Notes: generated by a model from the letters alone, not told the origin. 64,000 nt of DNA from Ricinus communis (GCF_019578655.1 NC_063258.1:13582802-13646801), one strand, 5' to 3'. Positions 25,416 through 36,965 are shown, counted from the first letter of the stretch. A program made the numbers and translations.

Positions 25416-26368
25416 TTTGGGGTCGGAGTATTATTTGGTATGACCACGCAAATTTTCCCTTCTTTTTATTATGGAATCATGGGAGCGCAATTGACAAGCT
25501 TGAGCGATGGCATTAAGGCGTGACAAGCAGCACGAGATGCGAACCTACTCACGTAAGGAGAAATCATGCTGCTTTCAATTAATACAAGCAGGAATGCATG
25601 CATTTTGATGTTTAAAAGGCATATAATAAAGAGAATTGGGTCGGAGTGTTATTTGGTACGCCTAGGCGAATTTCCCTTTATTTTTGTTAAGAAATTATGG
25701 GAACATAATTGACAAGGTTCAATGGTGACATTGGAGAAATCATGTTCCTTTCGATTAATTAAACTGGGAATGCGCACATTTTGATGCTTGGGATGCATAT
25801 AATGATGTAATTTTGGCCAGAGTGTTATTAGGCAGGCCCATAGGAATTTCCCCTGTTTCATTAAGTTGGCTCATAAAATTTGAGACTACAAGAGTTGTTG
25901 GCCGATAGAACTCCTCTCTAGTTGTTAATTTGACTTTAGTTTATTTATTTATTTATTCATATTTAATTTGACTTTAGTTTATTTATTTATCAAGACTACA
26001 AGAGTTGTTTCCCTTTTATTTATTTATTTATTCATATTTAGCTTTTAGTTTCTTCTTCTTATGGAGTAAGGGCTTTTCCACTATAAAAACCGTATGCATC
26101 CAAATATTTAAGGCTAGTGAGTATATTATTTTAGTTTTCTACCTTGCGGAGAAAGAAGTTATGGGTTCTTTCAAGACCTTTGCGGAGTTATGAAGACTTG
26201 CACCAGCGAACCTAGTCTTATTGCTCATGTCCTTCATTTCTTTTGTGTTCTCTATACCCTTGAGTTTAAATCAACTCGATTTGATCCTTACACTTAGCCA
26301 TGAAAGAGAATAAAGAACTTGCGATTTATTTTTTTATCGGATGCGAAACCTTACCTATGTTCTTATTT
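25416..26368 (+). repeat. Plus-oriented R block nested in the minus array
   Basis: R sequence turns to plus orientation after 'gagcgataattttgg' and turns back near 26368 after 'cttatttttttcc'. It includes a good TATA-like box (about 26080) and a local duplication of 'tttgactttagtttatttattt' near 25930-25990. It belongs to the stretch missing from the left arm. Confidence 0.6.
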
Positions 26369-27785
26369 TTTTCCTTAGAGGAACAAGGAAGGATGGAGAT
26401 ACCAATGGTGCAAATCCTGAATTGGAATATTTGGCAATGCCCCGATTCTCATCATTCCCTCTTTCCACTAAATGATTTATCCATGATCATTCCGAGAATG
26501 ATATCAATACATGATCAACTAATTTTCTTTTTTCACATTTGTCGAAGTATTGGATCGGTGCCTCTAATTGCCGCTTTCCACGTGCTTTTACTCAACACTC
26601 ATATTTATGCTCCCCAAATAAAACCAAACCATCATACAATATAGAGATTAGGAAAAGAGACATAAAAGAAATAAATAAAATGAGAATATAGGTAAGATTT
26701 CAAATCCGGTAAGGAAAGAAATCACAAGTTCTTTATTATCTTCTGTACAGCTAAGCGTAAGTATCAAATCGAGTTGATTTAAACACAAGGTCAGACAAAG
26801 AATACAAGACAAAGGAAGCACGTAAATGATTAGTCTATGCTCATTAGTGCGAGTATTGATAAGTCCACAAAGTTGTTGAAAGAATCAATAATTTGTTTTC
26901 CCGCAAGGTAGAAAACTGAAATAATATGCTAATTAGCGAAAACCTTAATTCTATATGAAGAAGAAACTAGAAGTTACATATGAATAAATAAATAACAAAA
27001 AGATGAATAAACTAAAGTCAAATCAAGAACCGAAGAGGAATTGACTGGTCAACATCTCTCGTTGTCCTAAATTTTATGATACAATTGAACAAAAATAAGG
27101 GGAGATCTGTGAGGCCCTACCTAATAACACTCCAACACAAATTACTTCTTTATATGCATCCCAAACATCAAAATACTAGCATTACCACTAGTATTACACT
27201 TGGATTAGTCGAAACCCACATGATTTCTCATTAGCGCGCCTGGATTTACATCTCGTCTTGCTTAATCATCAAGTTAAGCCGCAATAGCATTGTTCAAACT
27301 TGTCAATTGTGTTCCCATGATTCCTTATGCCAATCCTCATGTCATCAACAGTCCACATAACTAGAGGAATAAGGAATGATGGAGATCCCAATGGTGAAAA
27401 TCTTGAATCGAAATATTTAGGTGTACCTCGATTCTCGGTGTTTCCCTTTTCCTCCAAAAGATCCATGCACGATCATTTGAAAAATGATATGAATACTAGA
27501 TTAACTAATTTTCCTTTTTTGCATTTTTCTAAGCATTGGATTGGTGCTTATGATTGTCACTTCCACGCGCTTTCATTCAATACTCCTATTTATGCTTGCC
27601 AAATTAAACCAAACCTTCATACAAGACATAGATTAGAAAGAGACGAATAAAAGAAACAAACAAATGAGAACAGAGGTAGTATTTTGGATTCAATATGGAA
27701 TAAGATCGCAAGTTCTTTATTCTCTTCCATGGTTAAGCGTAAGGATTGAATTGATTTAAACACAAGGGTAGACACAAGGATTGAA

Positions 27786-28466
27786 TTAAGATTACTACGC
27801 AAAAGCCTACCTTTGTGATAGTGCATCGGCTACCATATTCTCCTTACCCTTCTTGTACTTAACCACATATGGAAAAGTTTCTATGAACTCCACCCATTTA
27901 GCATGCCTATGGTTTAACTTATATTGCCCCTTGAGATACTTCAAACTCTCATGGTCTTTATGGATGACAAACTCCGTTGGCCAAAGGTAGTGTTGCCATG
28001 TCTGAAGTGCTCGAACCAAAGAGTAAAGCTCCTTATCATAGTTTGGGTAATTTAAGACCGCCCCATTTAGCTTTTTGCTAAAATAAAAAAATCGACCTTT
28101 GCTCTTGCATCAAAACAACCACCATTCCTACTTCGCTAGCATCATATTCAATCTCAAAAGTTTTATCAAAATCGGGCAAAGATAACAAAGGTGCATGACA
28201 CGCTTATGTAATGAAAATGCATGTCCTTTTACATCACCCTAATGAAAAGGAACATTTTTCTTAACAAGTTCATCCAATGCTACAACAATGGTACTAAAAT
28301 CCCTAATGAATCTCCTATAAAAGCTAGCTAGACCATGAAAACTCCTAACTTGATTGATGTTCATAGATGTCGGCCAATCCCCAATGGCGTTTACTTTCTC
28401 TTCATAAACCTCTAGAACTAACAACAAATCCAAAAAAAAACAACACTCTCTAAATAAAAGCCACAT
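27786..28466 (-). pseudogene. Gypsy RNase H and RT connection domain (G2)
   Basis: On the minus strand the reading gives NQVRSFHGLASFYRRFIRDF (about 28310-28370), the start of the RT/RNase H connection. An interrupted region follows, and then the RNase H C-terminal half: [32 protein letters not shown] and [14 protein letters not shown] (27807-27960). The DHESLK and VADALSR boxes are diagnostic of gypsy RNase H. Frames break near 28080 and 28240. It stops just after the DALSQR box and joins R at about 27785, so integrase is missing. Confidence 0.85.
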
Positions 28467-28972
28467 CTAGCAAGATTAGCAAACAACTTTTCTAACCTAA
28501 GAACCTCTAACACTCTATGCACATGCACAATATGCTCACTTAATGACTTATAATAAATTAAGATATCATCAAAACACACAACTATAGATTTACCAACAAA
28601 CTCACGTAAGACATGATTCATCAATCTCATAAATGTGCTAGGTGCATTTGTTAACCCAAAAGCCATGACTAACCACTCATACAATCCATGTTTAATCTTA
28701 AATGTTATTTTCCATTCATCACCTTCTTTCATCCTAATTTGATGATAACCAGAATGCAAGTCAATCTTAGTAAAGAAACATGCACCATGCAACTCATCAA
28801 GCATATCATCTAAACTAGGAATAGGATGACGATACTTTACCATTATTTTATTAATTGCACGGTAGTTCACATATATTCGCCGAGTTCCATCCTTCTTGGG
28901 CACAAGAATTACCGGAAACGCACACGAACTTGAACTTTCCTGCACATACCCTTTTGTCATCAATTCCTCCAC
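28418..28972 (-). pseudogene. Gypsy reverse transcriptase (G2)
   Basis: This is the best-preserved RT of the G family here, with 184 open codons on the minus strand. It contains [58 protein letters not shown] and the catalytic [11 protein letters not shown]. The catalytic motif is FDD, the usual form in several chromovirus lineages (YFDD), with Tyr changed to Cys just before it. The frame loses its homology near 28440 at ESVVFF, where a small frameshift leads to the connection domain. Protease lies upstream on the same strand. Confidence 0.88.
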
Positions 28973-29711
28973 TTGCCTTTGAAGCTCCTTTGTCTAATCG
29001 AGATTACTTCTATTAGGTGTAGTAGCCCCATTAATGAAGTCAATTTGATGTTCTGTCCCTCTTTTTTACTACAATCCATTAAGCATCTCTTCGGGAAAGA
29101 CATCATTAAACTCCTGCAAAGATCCAAAAACTCTCTCGAAAAGGAAAGATCAAGATTGTTAGTATTCGAATAGACATCTTTATAAGTAACAATAAAACAC
29201 ATCACATTGAATACAATGCATGTCGAATATCATTATCCCTCACCAAGAAACCCTTTTTCTTTTTCTTACTCTCAATTGGCCGAATACTACCCTCACTCTT
29301 AGTAATGGGTGTATGTGTTATTTTGTTCTTATTTTGAGCCTCTACTCTCTCTCTCTCTAATTTATATTGATCCTCATGCACATCCTTAGGAGAAAGTGTT
29401 CTTTAAGTACAACAAGAATTTATATTATCAAATGATATCAGAGGGCTTTGCAGTTATTGTGGAAATTCCATTTTCCCTACGATTAGTATCCTTAATCAAA
29501 GAATATCGGTTTAAAAAGCTATCATGCATCACATTTCTATCAAATTGCCAAGGCCTAAATAATAAGATTTGTCTGGCATGCATAGGAACTACATCACAAA
29601 GTACCTTATTTGAATATTTATCAATGCAAAGCGGTACTATGACTTGCTTATTAACCTTTATTTCACCACAATTATTTAACCACATAAGTTTATACAGTTT
29701 AGGATGTGGAA
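28973..29711 (-). pseudogene. Gypsy protease and protease-RT linker (G2), 5'-truncated
   Basis: On the minus strand the frame at 29428-29711 carries the protease C-terminal half: [48 protein letters not shown]. The catalytic DGGSC part is absent because the sequence is cut near 29711. The linker that follows (28973-29400) is Lys-rich, with FIVTYKDVYSNTNN as in the other copies, and has frame breaks. The cut at 29711 joins the protease directly to an LTR in the opposite orientation, which creates a fold-back. Confidence 0.8.
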
Positions 29712-30486
29712 TAATCAAGGAGGTGTTAAAGATCCATTGGGCTTACCTTTAGGTCCAATAACAAGGAGTAGAGTTAAGAAGCTTCAGGGAGCATTGATCA
29801 CTTATGTTAAAGAGTAGGCCAACATTAATTCTTCACAAATTAGGCCCATTACAAGAAAAGTTGTTTCCTAAGCTAATGAGTATACGGTTAGACAATGATC
29901 CATGTGATTGGGTTTTGTTTAATGTTATAGAAGCCCAAATCTTTTTTAATAGGTTGGCAACATATCCTAGTTAGTTTTGGACTTGTTTAAAATAAGGCTA
30001 TTATTTAGGGATTTCTTATTTGAACAATAAGCCACTTACGTTTGGGCTTTTAAAGCCTTACTAGATTAGGATTTAGATTTCTTTTCTTAATGGACCTTGT
30101 CCATTCGGTTAGGAAGGGTAATTTTGGCTTTTCCTTTATTTGTAAACCCTAGACACTTCTTTAAGAAGGTGTTGATTGCATATCAAGAGGGAATGAATGA
30201 GTTATTGAGAATTTTCATAAGCAGAACGAATTTGCTTGTTCTTTGTATTCATATAGCATGCACCTTTCACTTATTAAGGAATTAATCTATCCTTGTGATG
30301 TGTTTAGACTTAGGGTTTAAAGAACTTAGTTTTCTTTAAGTTCTAATTCTTTATCATCTCAATTATGATTTAGAGGTATCCTAGGGCTGAATTTCCAATT
30401 TGTTGTTGGGTTTGCACTCAAGTAATACACATGTTCATAATACGCAAAAAGGGTTTTTATGTTCTTGTGGTTGGAGGTTCTCATCA
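29712..30486 (+). repeat. LTR of the G2 family, plus orientation (5' end missing)
   Basis: The plus-strand sequence opens inside a pol-tail coding segment ([20 protein letters not shown], then VKKLQGALITYVKE) and continues through about 700 bp of non-coding LTR to TCATCA at 30486, two bases before a primer site. The 5' end (TGATATGGGAGAGG in the related copy at 38194) is lost. The 3' half is related to the solo LTR at 39721-40631, for example around 'ttatcaaggagttgatttatc' there. An open stretch at 30097-30285 is LTR sequence and not a gene. Confidence 0.75.
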
Positions 30487-30488
30487 TT

Positions 30489-30500
30489 TGGTATCAGAGC
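30489..30500 (+). promoter_or_regulatory. Primer-binding site (G2 LTR)
   Basis: TGGTATCAGAGC is the exact plant tRNA-Met-type primer site. It is followed by 'aaggctctttaaatcagg', a leader shared with the copy at 37729-37760. The A2 element begins 22 bp downstream, so A2 was inserted into the leader of this element. Confidence 0.85.
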
Positions 30501-30522
30501 AAGGCTCTTTAAATCAGGTTAC

Positions 30523-32041
30523 TGATATGCATTGTTTTACACATGTTTATATGCTCAATTACTTCTATTTTTGTGCATAGTTATCTTGTTTTATGCTAGA
30601 ATCACCTGTGTTTTGGTTCCTTTCATGTTTCAAGTGATCATCGATGGACATTATCTGTACTTGAGGGAGATACGTGCGAATACGGACCAGGATCCATTAA
30701 AATTGAGCAAAGGCTAGCATTCCAAGATTGAGCATGGCCTGGACTCTGGTCGTGCTGAACCATTGACATTTGACCCTCAAAAGTGACCTTTCGACACGGT
30801 TTCTGAGGCCACTATAGCCGCCATCATGGCCTGTGGTGGCTCAGCACCGGTGAGGGCACGGTCATAAAAAAGAGGCTAATTTTTTGGGAGTCGGAGGTCC
30901 AGCACAGGCTTGAGCACGACCATGCTGACCAACACAGGCGTGAGCATGGTCGTGCTGACCAGCACAGGCTTGGGCACAACCATGCTGAAACATTTATATA
31001 GGCAAAATTAAGTTCTTTTGGAGGTGGTTCAATTTTCTGACTTGATTTCACACATACACGCATAAGCCATCTTTTCCTAGACTTCAATACTCGACTTTCG
31101 GAGACTATTTCATCTATTGAAGGAAGGATTAAATTGGTTTTAACATCCAATTGAAGATCAAAAGGTGATTTGGAGGCATTCAAGAGGCAATTTAAGGTTC
31201 ATCAATCAGATTTGGGGATTTTGAGCTGTTCATCCAATTCGAAGGAAATGGGTATATCTATTTCATTTTCTTTATTCTTTCTTTGTTATTGAATTCCTAA
31301 TTGTTTTAGACATGAACATATGTAGCTAGACCAATTAAACCTATTAGGATTTCCTTACTATGTTGGGTTAGTACTAAATTGTTGGATTGTTTGAGTTCCT
31401 TTTCTATTCTTCTTGCTTTCAGTATTAGTAAGATATCACATTATTCATGAGACGTTGTGAATTGTGTTCCTTAGATTGCTTTATGTAATTGAGAAATTCA
31501 TTAAGTAATTGGAATTTTGAATAGCGAGAACTAGTTAATGCTTACTTAGAGATAAGGGTAATTGGCTAGCTGGACTAAGAATTAACAAAACTTAATAGAG
31601 GCGGACTAAAGCTTAATGCTAACTTAATAATTGATCATTAGGAAGAGATTCCAACTTTAGCTTCTTAGGGTTAGGAATTCGGTTATCTCGAGGGGGAGAC
31701 CGAATTCAGTTAAGAATTCATCCACAGGTAGTATAATTGGATTCATCAATCTGTTATCTTTTGTTTGATTGCCAACTAGTTTAAGTTTCCTTTGGGTTTG
31801 CATTTCTTGTCTTGATTGTTTCATTCATTTATTCATTCTTGCATCTTATTTAGAACTCAGTCTCTAGTTATTAGCAAATTTAGAATTCATCCATCATGTA
31901 TTTTAGGTTAGATAACAAAGAACGAAGTAGTAACTCTAGGTTTTCACTTTCTTAAGAATACGACCTTGATACTCGTCGTTAGTGCTAGACTGCATCGATA
32001 GATTTAATGCCTTAGATTTTAGCTATACAAATAGCCTATCA
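30523..32041 (+). repeat. 5' LTR of Athila-like element A2
   Basis: It starts TGATATGCATTG at 30523 and ends GCCTATCA at 32041 (1519 bp), followed by a tRNA-Asp-type primer site. It contains a 30-bp minisatellite (30901-30990) and the GC-rich 'gcacggccgtgctg'-related stretch. Near its end a conserved 'tacgaccttgatactcg' block occurs that is shared with the A4 and A5 LTRs. An antisense open stretch at 30824-31183 arises from the minisatellite and is not a gene. Confidence 0.88.
30901..30990 (+). repeat. 30-bp minisatellite in the A2 LTR, three copies
   Basis: Three adjacent 30-bp copies start 'agcacaggcttgagc', 'aacacaggcgtgagc' and 'agcacaggcttgggc', each ending in 'atgctga' or 'gtgctga'. 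The 3' LTR of the same element has only two recognisable copies (about 35410-35465), so the number changed after insertion. Each copy holds a near-palindrome of the type 'gcacg.ccgtgctg'. Confidence 0.85.
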
Positions 32042-32047
32042 AGTTTT

Positions 32048-32065
32048 TGACGCCGTTGCTAGGGA
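32048..32065 (+). promoter_or_regulatory. Primer-binding site of A2 (tRNA-Asp type)
   Basis: TGACGCCGTTGCTAGGGA differs at two positions from TGGCGCCGTTGCCGGGGA, the site complementary to the tRNA-Asp 3' end that is used by Athila-group elements. The intact form is present at 55847-55864 (A5) and, reversed, at 54351-54368 (A4). It lies 6 bp after the LTR end. Confidence 0.85.
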
Positions 32066-32179
32066 GTGTTAGAAAACTAGAGGGAAATTTGCTATTTGTT
32101 ACTTTAGCCATTTTTATTTTTTATACATATTTATTTAGTTTAAGTTTATGATTCAGGTAGTGAATGATAAGGAGGTTCA

Positions 32180-33138
32180 ATGCTAAATTCAAACTCTTTG
32201 TATGTCGCGTTGGATAATTGGATAAGGAGCCAAGAGAGTACCCAAAATTGGGATACCCTTGTAGCCCTAGAAGCTCGAGTGGAATCGTTTTGCAAGGTGA
32301 ATTATATGGGAAGCTGGCTGAATAACTCGTATCAAGCACCTATAATCAAGAATGGAGTACTTATTCACCCTTTGGTTGGAGCTTAAATGGTCAAGAACCA
32401 CCAAGATTTTAGCAACTACATCAGCAGCCTAGTCTTGCACCTTCAACTCAAGATGAAGAGTTAGTTTCAGAGGAGCTGATGATGAGGTTCTTTACGAGTC
32501 TTAAGCATAGATTCCAACAAGTAGAGAGCGTACTTGAAAGTTAACAAGCCTCGATTGAGAACATAGAGCATCAAGTAAGGTTGATCTTCAAGTTACTAGT
32601 TGTAGAACAAGTGGGAACTCCATCAAACACTACTGAATCCGAGGACGACTCCTTAACATGGAAATAGAACCAAAAAAGGAAGAAGCAAACATGTTTTCTC
32701 TGAAAGATTACCAATAGGAATGTACAGTTGATGATGCTGAGTTGCAGTTACAGGAAATTTTTTATGGATCTTCCACAAGTCCCTTCGATGATGGAAGATG
32801 AGCACGAGTTATCCAATGAAGAAGTCTTGCAGCAGCTCGAGTCTCTTCTAGCAAGTGAACCTAGCCAAGGACTAGTGAAAACCATTGACATTCTTGAAGA
32901 AATTGCCCAACCGTTGATCCTTCCAATTGGTGAAACTTTAGCTTTCAAATTGGAAGAGCCCCTAGAGTATCATGACTATGTGCAACTATGTGACGAGCAA
33001 GTTTTACTCATATTAGCAGCTTGCTTGATAGTTGAGAGGAGGAAATTGATAATTATCCCTCTAAGCGGATACTTAAAGTCATTTGCTTGGAAGATGGATG
33101 GATGGTCATCGATCAAACTCGTTTGCTTTTCACCATGA
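32180..33138 (+). pseudogene. Gag-like coding region of A2 (Athila-related), broken
   Basis: From the ATG at 32180 the frame gives MLNSNSLYVALDNW and a capsid-side segment up to about 32385 (VNYMGSWLNNSYQ), then breaks. In other frames it continues with PSTQDEELVSEELMMRF (about 32440). The stretch 32728-33138 is open for 136 codons with SMMEDEHELSNEEVL, EEPLEYHDYVQL and YLKSFAWKMDGWSSI. By comparison with Athila polyproteins this last part matches the protease-RT linker that leads to an AIGWT box, and coding stops there. No protease active site and no RT follow. The same architecture recurs in A4, so the loss of pol is old and shared. Confidence 0.7.
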
Positions 33139-35029
33139 GTCTAGCTAAAAAGACTCATCACATCAAAAAGAAGCGCTTTGGGAGGCACCCCAAAATTTTA
33201 TTTTATATTTTTAACATTTTATTTTTTTAGTTTTGATTTTATTAGTTTTAGTTTTCACATTAAATTTAATTTATATTTTCAAATTCTATTATTTATTTTT
33301 TTTCATTTTCAACTCTTGCCGAGGACCCACCGAATTTCCACTCCATCAGCCTCGGCGGATAATCAAGGCAGCCCCCCTAGATCTTCTTTTTATTTTTTGC
33401 GTTGATTTACTTTATTTATCATATATTTCATCTACCCAGATCCTATTGATTTTGCTTTCTTCATTTGTACATCCCATGCGGGGTACCCATTTCATTTTGT
33501 AATGAGGACAATGTGTTCTTCAAGTGTGTGGTGGGTGTGGGTAAACTGTATGTTCTCTTCTCTTTCCCATGACTTTTGGAATTGTCTGAAATTGCTATCA
33601 ATTGTGTTGTCTATTTTTAGGATGTTAGGACTTATGTTTTTCATGTCATTTAAGCTTAATTTGTTCTTTTGTAATTAATGATTTAATTCACATACTTGAA
33701 ATTGGTTATCCCTCTCGATTTTTATTATTAGAAAGCAATTTCACTGTGTTCAGTATGTCACTTTGGCCAGGTTAAACTGGTGTTGCTTGAATTCTTTGCA
33801 AATTTTCAGCCTTTATCTTTGAACTTTGATTATGCCAATTTCTTATACCATTTATATGATGATTCAATTGATAAGTCTAGGAACCAATTGCAAATTTTAG
33901 CCACTTCAAACGTGAGTTTTTTAACCAAAATTTGAGCATCCATTGCAAATTATGCTCATGATTTTTCTTGTTTGAGTGTGTGCTGTACTTAATATTATTT
34001 CTAGAACTTGCTGTGTAATATTTGTTGAGGTTACGTGAAATTTTGAATACCATTAGATGATGTGGGCAACTTAGGAATTCACCACATCTGGCCAAAAGCC
34101 TACCCTTTGTTTCCATTAGTCAGCCAGTTTTGAGCCTTAACCTTTTCTTCATAATTTGCACCTATACATTACACATTTACTATTCTATACATTTATCTTT
34201 TCTTTCACCCTGTATACTGAATAATTATATATTATGCTTCTTCTTTTATGGAATCATAGTGCCTAATTTTGTTATAAATTCACTTAGTCTTTTTAATCAT
34301 TATTTGATGCTCCCTTCAATCTAAATTGGATAATTGTTCTCATTGTTTATGTACTAATCATGCAGCCCCTCTATAAGCTGATGTGGTGTATATATATATG
34401 CTAAAGAAAAAAGAGAAAGAAAAAGAAAAAAATGTCAGACTTATTTCTTAGCTCTTTTCTCTTTTGGATTTAATTCTTGTGGGCATCCTTTACTTCAAAT
34501 AAGGCTTGGTGAGTATTTTTGTTGATTTGGCATTCAGCTACTGAAGCATTCGTTCTAAATAATTACATGATTTTTTAGTACACTTTACACTTCTATCCAA
34601 ATATTCTTACCTTTACCTTAGCCACATTTCTACCCTTGTAAAGACCCTTTGATTTTGGTATTCATTTATTCGCAGTAGCGAAGATGAGATTTACGAGCAA
34701 GCTTGTGGTAAATAGGTTTTATGCAGCTGAATTGAGGGAATTTTCTTATTTACCGATAAACACTGTGAGTGATTTGAGAGACTCCTGTGAGGCAATGGTT
34801 AGTAGTCTTTAAAGCCGAGTTGCTATATAAGTTGTACTTCGAGATGGTTTTACTATAGTTCTTCTTTGAAGGTGTATAATTTGTTTAGCTACTCGAGTTT
34901 CATTCTTTATATGTTGAATAAGGTTAAGTTATGAACTTTAGCATGGATTTTGGAAGGTGATTGTTACTTGTATATGTATTGAGTTATTGATTGCTTGAGG
35001 ACAAGCAAAAGCTTAAGTGTAGGGTGATT
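33139..35029 (+). other. Long 3' non-coding region and polypurine-like tract of A2
   Basis: These 1.9 kb between the last coding stop and the 3' LTR hold no recognisable protein. They begin with 'gggaggcacccca', close to the 'gggaggcaaccca' found after the coding end of Athila elements, followed by a T-rich run. They end with 'aagcttaagtgtagggtgatt', the tract that directly precedes the LTR in A1 as well. Open stretches at 33178-33502 and 34130-34324 are low-complexity or T-rich and are rejected as genes. Confidence 0.7.
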
Positions 35030-36241
35030 TGATATGCATTGTTTTACACATGTTTATATGCTCAATTACTTCCATTTTTGTGCATAGTTATCCTGTTTTA
35101 TGCCAGAATCACCTGTATTTTGGTTCCTTTCATGTTTCAGGTGATCATCGATGGACATTATCAGTATTTGAGGGAGATACGTGCGAATACGGACCAGAAT
35201 CCATCAAAATTGAGCAAAGGCTAGCATTTCAAAGTTAAGCACGGCCTAGACTCTGGCCATGCTGAACCATTAACATTTGACCCTCAAAAGTGACCTTTCA
35301 GCACGGTTTTCGAGGCCAACACGGCCTCCATCACGGCCTGTGGTGGCTCAGCACTAGCGAGGGCACGGTCAGGGAGAAGAGGCTGATTTTTCGGGACTCG
35401 AAGGTCCAATAGAGGCTTGGGCACAGCCGTCCTGACCAACACAGGCTTGGGCATAGCCATGCTGAAACATATATATAGGCAAAATTGAGTTCTTTTGTAG
35501 GTGGTTCAATTTTCTGACTTGATTTCACATATACATATATAAGCCATCTTTTCCTAGAATTTAATACTCGACTTTAGGAGACTATTTGATCTATTGAAGG
35601 AAGGATTACATTGGTTTGAAGATCAAGAGGAGATTTGGAGGCATGCAAGAGGCAATTTAGGGTTCGTCAATCAGACTTAGGGATTTTGAGCTATTCATCC
35701 AATTAGAAGGAAAAGGATGCATCTACTTCATTTTCTTTATTATTTCATTATTATTGAATTCCTAATTGTTTTAGACATGAACATGTGTAGCTAGATTGAT
35801 TAAACCTATTGGGATTTCCTTACTATATTGGCTTAGTACTAAATTGTTGGATTCTTTGAGTTCCAACTTTAGGTTCTTAGGTTTAGGAATTCGGTTATCT
35901 CGAGAGGCAGACCGAATTCGGTTAAGAATTCATCCACGGGTAATATAATTCAATTCACCAATCTATTATCTTTTGTTTGATTGCCAACTAGTTTAGGATC
36001 CTTCCCTTTGGGTTTACATTTCTTGTCTTGTTTGTTTCATTCATTTATTCCTTCTTGCATCTCATTCATAACTTAGTTTCTAGCAATTAGAAAATTTAGA
36101 ATTCATCCATCATATATCTTAGGTTAGATAACAAAGAACGAAGTAGTAACTCTAGGTTTTCACTTTCTTGAGAATACGACCTTGATACTCGCCATTAGTG
36201 CTAGACTGCATCGATAGGTTCACTGCCTTAGATTTTAGCTA
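35030..36241 (+). repeat. 3' LTR of A2, with internal deletion and clipped end
   Basis: It starts TGATATGCATTG at 35030, like the 5' LTR. Near 35855 it jumps from 'tttgagttcc' to 'aactttaggttc', removing roughly 270 bp present in the 5' LTR between two 'ttcc' strings (micro-homology deletion). It ends at 'gattttagcta' near 36241, about 20 bp short of the expected CCTATCA, and joins RT sequence of G2'. The antisense open stretch at 35331-35528 mirrors the one in the 5' LTR. Confidence 0.85.
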
Positions 36242-36965
36242 CTTTACCGGAACCGCACACGAACTTTCCTGCACATATCCTTTTATCATCAACTCCTCCA
36301 CTTGCTTTTGAAGCTCCTTTGTCTCATCGGGATTACTTCTATTAGGTGTAGTAGCCCCAGGAATGAAGTCAATTTGATGTTCTGTCCCCTTTTTTGCTGC
36401 AATCCATTAAGCATCTCTTCAGGAAAGACATCATTAAACTCCTCCAAAAGATCCAAAAACTCTCTCTACAAGGAAAGATCAAGATTGTTAGTATTCAAAT
36501 AGACATCTTTATAAGTAACAATAAAACACATCACATTTGAATACAATGCATGTCGAATATCATTATCCTTCACCAAGAAACCCTTTTTCTTTTTCTTACT
36601 CTCACTTGGCCGAATACTACCCTCACTCTTAGTAATGGGTCTGTGTGTTATTTTGTTCTTATTTTGAGCCTGTAATCTCTCTCTCTCTAATTTACATTGA
36701 TCCTCATGCACATCCTTAGGAGAAAGTGGTGTAAGAGTAATCTTCCTACAATCCTTAATTAGAGAATATTGGTTTAAAAAGCTGTCATGCATCACATTTC
36801 TATCAAATTGCCAAGGCTTTAAGATTTGTCTAGCATGCATAGGAACTACAACACAAAGTACCACATTTGAATATTTACCAATGCAAAATGGTACTATGAC
36901 TTGCTTATTAACCTTTATTTCGCCATAATTATTTAACCACATAACCTTATATAGTTTAGGATGTG
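36242..36965 (-). pseudogene. Second copy of the G2 protease/RT fragment (G2')
   Basis: On the minus strand an open stretch of 189 codons (36466-37035) covers the protease C-terminal half ([42 protein letters not shown]) and the charged linker (PSESKKKKKGFLVKDNDIRH). A few residues are missing between QIL and PWQF. The RT start lies at 36242-36330 and is cut by the A2 LTR. The sequence matches 28900-29711 closely and has the same fold-back junction to a plus-oriented LTR near 36965, so it is a duplicate. The first codons of the open frame are antisense LTR. Confidence 0.82.

Larger units (their letters stand above)
20086..27785 (-). repeat. R-repeat array, right arm of the inverted duplication
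   Basis: This is mostly minus-oriented R sequence that mirrors 1-5572. A short plus-oriented stretch at 20086-20230 mirrors 5418-5572. Half-unit deletions at about 23100 and 23720 mirror those near 2548 and 1910. The segment 24237-26965 has no counterpart in the left arm and contains a plus-oriented block (25416-26368) flanked by minus-oriented R. The array ends near 27785 against RNase H coding sequence. Several antisense open stretches of 60 to 114 codons occur, all from the same repeat frame, and none belongs to a known family. Confidence 0.8.

Noticed and set aside
30824..31183. 119-codon minus-strand frame with repeated SLCWS-like units
   Set aside because: It is produced by the 30-bp minisatellite of the A2 LTR, whose period is a multiple of three. 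The matching frame in the other LTR is shorter and there is no independent support.
33178..33502. Two overlapping hydrophobic open frames (possible membrane protein)
   Set aside because: T-rich low-complexity sequence of the A2 3' region gives Phe/Leu-rich translation. It is not conserved in A1 or A4.
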